Shown here piece by piece: positions 21,295-23,585 of a stretch of DNA of 23,585 nucleotides (position 1 is its first letter; each line of letters begins with the position of its first letter). The stretch is taken from the NCBI GenBank assembly GCA_964404765.1, contig CAYOLL010000092.1, positions 1 to 23,585 of the forward strand, written 5' to 3'. Position numbers and translations under genes: made by a program. The notes below the pieces were generated by a model, which searched no databases, was not told the origin of the DNA, and saw nothing but the letters and a program-made list of their open reading frames with translations. Origin of the DNA: CAYOLL01 sp964404765 [NCBI: uncultured Gemmatimonadota bacterium]. GTDB lineage: Bacteria > 4572-55.

Positions 21295-22059
21295 ATGCAA
21301 GACTACAACGAACCAAAAGCAAGAGTAGAAAAATTAGAAGACAAAACACCTTCGCTTGAAATGGATTACGATTACAAAATCAAGAAACTATCAATTTGGG
21401 TTGGTTTCTTAAAATTTGTTATGGGAACCGTAATCGTAGGTTTAGTAACCGCGGGTTTAAACCAGCAAATCCAAAACCGTACGCTGGCGCAGAAAGAAAA
21501 AGAGCAAGAGCAGCAATATGTTGCCCAATTTATTGAAAATGCTTTGAATGAAAGACTTGTGCACCGTCATCGATTTGCACACTATTTTTCAACCCTTTTA
21601 GGAGGAAACTGGCAAAACTATTATGCTGATATTGATTCAATTTATCAGCGTGAGGTTGCAAAATTAGATAGTTTAAAAAAAGAAGCAAAAACGGATAGCA
21701 CTAACCTAGAAGTTCAACAACAATCAATTGAGGTAGCAAGAGAACTGACTCCGACTCAACTTGAAAATCAGGTTTGGTTTGTTGTAATCTTCTCCACACC
21801 AACATTACCTCCAGCAAAGGATTTTGCTAAAAAGACAATGAATTTGTTAGTTGATCAGGGCGAAGTTTATCCAATAGAAATTTATAAGACAAAGATTAGC
21901 CAACATTTTGCAGTTACTGTGGGTGGAAGATTAACAAAACTAGAAGCATTACACTTGAGTTCTTTTGCACGTAAGAAGGGTTGGGCACATGATGCATTTT
22001 ATCAAATTGACAAAGATTGGGCATATGTCGAAACCGTTTTTCCTTCTAGTTCTAGATAA
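21295..22059 (+). CDS. Single-pass membrane protein with SPOR-like C-terminal domain
   Basis: The 254-residue protein is of no family I can name with confidence. A charged N-terminus (1-32) precedes one hydrophobic segment at ~33-55 ('LSIWVGFLKFVMGTVIVGLV'). A long polar helical part follows (~56-150), including 'ERLVHRHRFAHYFSTLLGGN'. The last ~90 residues ('QVWFVVIFSTPTLPPAKDFA', 'IEIYKTKISQHFAVTVGGRL', 'KLEALHLSSFARKKGWAHDA') have the strand-helix-strand-strand-helix spacing of a SPOR-like peptidoglycan-binding fold. That part is an inference from pattern. ATG 21295 is preferred for its GGGAG six bases upstream; an in-frame TTG at 21262 is poorer. Base composition is visibly A+T-richer, with AAA/GAA/TTA-rich codons, than in recA or pdhB. 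This hints at acquisition from elsewhere. It stands alone between the recX terminator and a pseudogene. Confidence 0.7.
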   Translation: MQDYNEPKARVEKLEDKTPSLEMDYDYKIKKLSIWVGFLKFVMGTVIVGLVTAGLNQQIQNRTLAQKEKEQEQQYVAQFIENALNERLVHRHRFAHYFSTLLGGNWQNYYADIDSIYQREVAKLDSLKKEAKTDSTNLEVQQQSIEVARELTPTQLENQVWFVVIFSTPTLPPAKDFAKKTMNLLVDQGEVYPIEIYKTKISQHFAVTVGGRLTKLEALHLSSFARKKGWAHDAFYQIDKDWAYVETVFPSSSR

Positions 22060-22128
22060 TTCGCAATTAATCATTGTAATTAGTTAGCTAAGTACTCTGG
22101 CAGTTAAGTTTCTTTGTATTTTCGGTTG

Positions 22129-22334
22129 ATGCCTTACGTCAAAGGCGACGAGTTTTTGATTGATGTTCATTACCGCTTTCCGGGGTGGTAAAAGTAATGC
22201 TAACCGGTCAGACGAGTAAGGAAGCAATTTCCAAAGCGCAGCAAGTCGCGAACTTGTTCAGTTGCTTGCACAAACCCTGGGCGGAGGAAGACCTTGTGCA
22301 AGTTGTTCGTCAGGGATTGGAAGATTATGAGTAA
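22129..22334 (+). pseudogene. Frameshifted remnant of a response-regulator receiver domain
   Basis: From 22129 one frame reads 'MPYVKGDEFLIDVHYRFPG' and then stops. The next frame continues from the same point as 'VVKVMLTGQTSKEAISKAQQ', 'VANLFSCLHKPWAEEDLVQV' and 'VRQGLEDYE', ending at TAA 22332-22334. Joined, these give the second half of a receiver (REC) domain: the MP-x-x-x-G-x-E/D-(F/L)-L helix start after the phosphoacceptor Asp, the conserved Thr-Gly of strand 4, and the KPW motif of strand 5. One extra base in the GGGG run near 22182-22185 explains the frame change. The N-terminal half with the acidic pocket and any output domain are missing. Bases 22060-22128 and 22335-22432 hold no other gene that I can see. 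Confidence 0.7.
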
Positions 22335-22432
22335 ACCATTATTATGCGCGATGATGAGCGCAAATTAATATCGTAACAACGCGCAAAAACGCGATGTTAA
22401 ATTTCAATTTTTAGCGACAAAAGGAGATTCCT

Positions 22433-23410
22433 GTGGCGGTTATGACGATGGTTCAGGCAATTAATAACGCGCTGGACATCAAACTCGGCGAAGACCCGGA
22501 CGTGCTTGTTTTTGGCGAGGATGTCGGGATGGAAGGCGGCGTTTTCCGGGTGACGGAAGGCCTGCAAAAAAAATACGGCGAAGCCCGTGTCTTTGATACA
22601 CCATTGGCCGAGTCAGGCATTATGGGGACAGCCATTGGTATGGCGCTGGCCGGGCTCAAACCCGTGCCGGAGATTCAGTTTTCCGGGTTTATGTATCCGG
22701 CCATCGATCAATTGGTGTCTCATGCGACACGCTTTCGCAATCGCACCCGTGGGCGCTTTCATGTGCCGATGACCATTCGTACGCCCTACGGCGGCGGGAT
22801 CAAGGCGCTGGAGTTGCACTCCGAAAGCATGGAGGCGATTTATGCTCATATTCCCGGTCTGAAAGTAGTTATTCCCGGTACGCCGTATGACGCCAAAGGC
22901 TTGCTGATCTCGGCCATTGAAGACCCGGACCCGGTTCTGTTTATGGAGCCAAAGCGCATGTATCGGGCAATTAAGCAGGAGGTGCCGGACGGCAAATTTA
23001 CGATCCCATTGGGCAAGGCCAAAGTCATTCAGGCCGGCACGCAGATCACGGTCGCCACTTACGGCGCGATGGTGCGCGAATGTCAGAAAGCGATGGAGCT
23101 TTGCAAACAAGCCGGCTATTCGGTAGAGCTTATCGACATGCGCACCGTTTATCCACTGGATCGCGACACTGTGGCCGAGTCCATCCGCAAAACCGGCCGC
23201 TTTCTGTCCGTCACCGAAGGGCCGCGCAGTTTTGGCGCTGGCGCAGAGCTGTTGGCCTTAGCCAATGAAGAAGCTTTTCTATCGCTGGAAGCGCCGCCCA
23301 CCCGCCTGGCCGGTTTTGACACCATCGTCCCTCTGCCTAAAGGCGAAGATCATTATTTTTATCCGCCGGAACGCATCTTGTACGAAATTAAGAAGCTGAT
23401 TGAATATTAA
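22433..23410 (+). CDS. 2-oxoacid dehydrogenase (pyruvate or branched-chain type) E1 component, beta subunit
   Basis: This is the 325-residue beta subunit of a thiamine-diphosphate-dependent E1. 'DPDVLVFGEDVGMEGGVFRV' and 'PLAESGIMGTAIGMALAGLK' lie in the TPP-binding half, with the Glu that activates the cofactor in the first. 'PYGGGIKALELHSESMEAIY', 'IPGLKVVIPGTPYDAKGLLI' and 'VELIDMRTVYPLDRDTVAES' form the transketolase-type C-terminal half. It pairs with an alpha subunit to decarboxylate a 2-oxoacid and load E2 lipoate. No alpha subunit lies upstream or in the 175 bp remaining downstream, so the pair is split in this genome. The start is GTG 22433 behind AAGGAG at good spacing. Pyruvate, acetoin and branched-chain types cannot be separated here. 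Confidence 0.93.
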   Translation: MAVMTMVQAINNALDIKLGEDPDVLVFGEDVGMEGGVFRVTEGLQKKYGEARVFDTPLAESGIMGTAIGMALAGLKPVPEIQFSGFMYPAIDQLVSHATRFRNRTRGRFHVPMTIRTPYGGGIKALELHSESMEAIYAHIPGLKVVIPGTPYDAKGLLISAIEDPDPVLFMEPKRMYRAIKQEVPDGKFTIPLGKAKVIQAGTQITVATYGAMVRECQKAMELCKQAGYSVELIDMRTVYPLDRDTVAESIRKTGRFLSVTEGPRSFGAGAELLALANEEAFLSLEAPPTRLAGFDTIVPLPKGEDHYFYPPERILYEIKKLIEY

Positions 23411-23467
23411 CCCGAAGCGCGGGGCGACATTTTTGCTTTTGAAAATGTCATTTCTTTCCCTTCGGGT
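23410..23467. repeat. Palindromic segment after the E1 beta gene
   Basis: ACCCGAAG (23410-23417) pairs with CTTCGGGT (23460-23467). Within it GACATTTT (23426-23433) pairs perfectly with AAAATGTC (23442-23449) around an 8-nt loop. It begins at the stop codon of the E1 beta gene and may end its transcript, although no long T-run follows. Confidence 0.6.
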
Positions 23468-23476
23468 AGATGATAG

Positions 23477-23512
23477 AGACATGACATTTCCAAAAGAAGA
23501 AATGTCATGTCT
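23477..23512. repeat. Perfect 14-bp-stem hairpin
   Basis: AGACATGACATTTC (23477-23490) and GAAATGTCATGTCT (23499-23512) are exact reverse complements separated by 8 nt. They share the ATGACATTT core with the adjacent palindromic segment (23426-23449), so the two look like degenerate copies of one short palindromic unit. A poly-T tract is absent. The remaining bases to the window end show nothing recognisable. Confidence 0.7.
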
Positions 23513-23585
23513 GTCACACCACCACTCCATTTTAAATTGACGTCAACCATTATCGTATAAAGATAATATTTACATAGCATTACGA

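Noticed and set aside
1-23585. CRISPR array, tRNA, rRNA or transposase genes
   Set aside because: I saw no regularly spaced direct repeats, no cloverleaf-like T-loop motifs, no rRNA segments and no DDE-type or serine/tyrosine recombinase protein among the readable frames.

Overview
The window reads as a chromosome segment of a Gram-negative bacterium with about 45-50% G+C by eye. ExbB/ExbD energisers, lipoprotein-type substrate-binding proteins and enzymes for an activated heptose all imply an outer membrane and surface glycans. The DUF4388/roadblock-like proteins, the DUF2905 protein, the alkaline-phosphatase-superfamily metalloenzyme and the HddA/HddC pair would fit a deep-branching lineage of the Calditrichota/KSB1/FCB neighbourhood. 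That placement is only a guess from gene content; no rRNA or tRNA gene is present to test it.

Layout. 1-647: 3' end of a patatin-like phospholipase. 695-2719: a sigma70-type promoter followed by a three-gene cluster (DUF4388 protein, small roadblock/LC7-like protein, partly related unknown protein), probably a regulatory module. 2720-3221: a repeat-rich intergenic region. 3222-4040: PEP mutase/isocitrate lyase-family enzyme. 4157-4859: a pair of small three-helix membrane proteins. 4929-8242: two tandem family-5 (oligopeptide-type) substrate-binding proteins without permease genes. 8303-8426: palindromic repeat. 8457-9525 (-): exbB-exbD. 9554-9783 (-): remnant of a CBS-domain (MgtE-like) protein. 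9803-11250 (-): thioredoxin-TPR protein, DUF2905 protein and STAS-like protein. 11555-13245 (-): metalloenzyme and methyltransferase. 13284-13835 (+): DUF985 cupin. 14159-19045: a surface-glycan block holding hddC (-), a biotin carrier protein (-), then TylF-like methyltransferase, glycosyltransferase, hddA and gmhA on the + strand. 19308-20996: recA-recX, with a structured leader in front and a clear terminator behind. 21295-22059: an A+T-rich membrane protein with a SPOR-like C-terminus. 22129-22334: a frameshifted response-regulator remnant. 22433-23410: 2-oxoacid dehydrogenase E1 beta.

How genes work together. GmhA, HddA and HddC are three of the four enzymes that turn sedoheptulose 7-phosphate into GDP-D-glycero-alpha-D-manno-heptose; the GmhB phosphatase is not here. 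The adjacent glycosyltransferase and methyltransferase plausibly use or decorate the resulting glycan. RecA and RecX form the usual recombinase/modulator pair. ExbB and ExbD form a proton-driven energiser for an unseen TonB-type partner.

The most unusual content is non-coding. There are several distinct families of palindromic, MITE-like elements, one of them present as two near-identical ~130-bp copies 11 kb apart in opposite orientation. There is also a nested hairpin directly in front of recA. I found no CRISPR array, no transposase gene and no convincing complete novel system.
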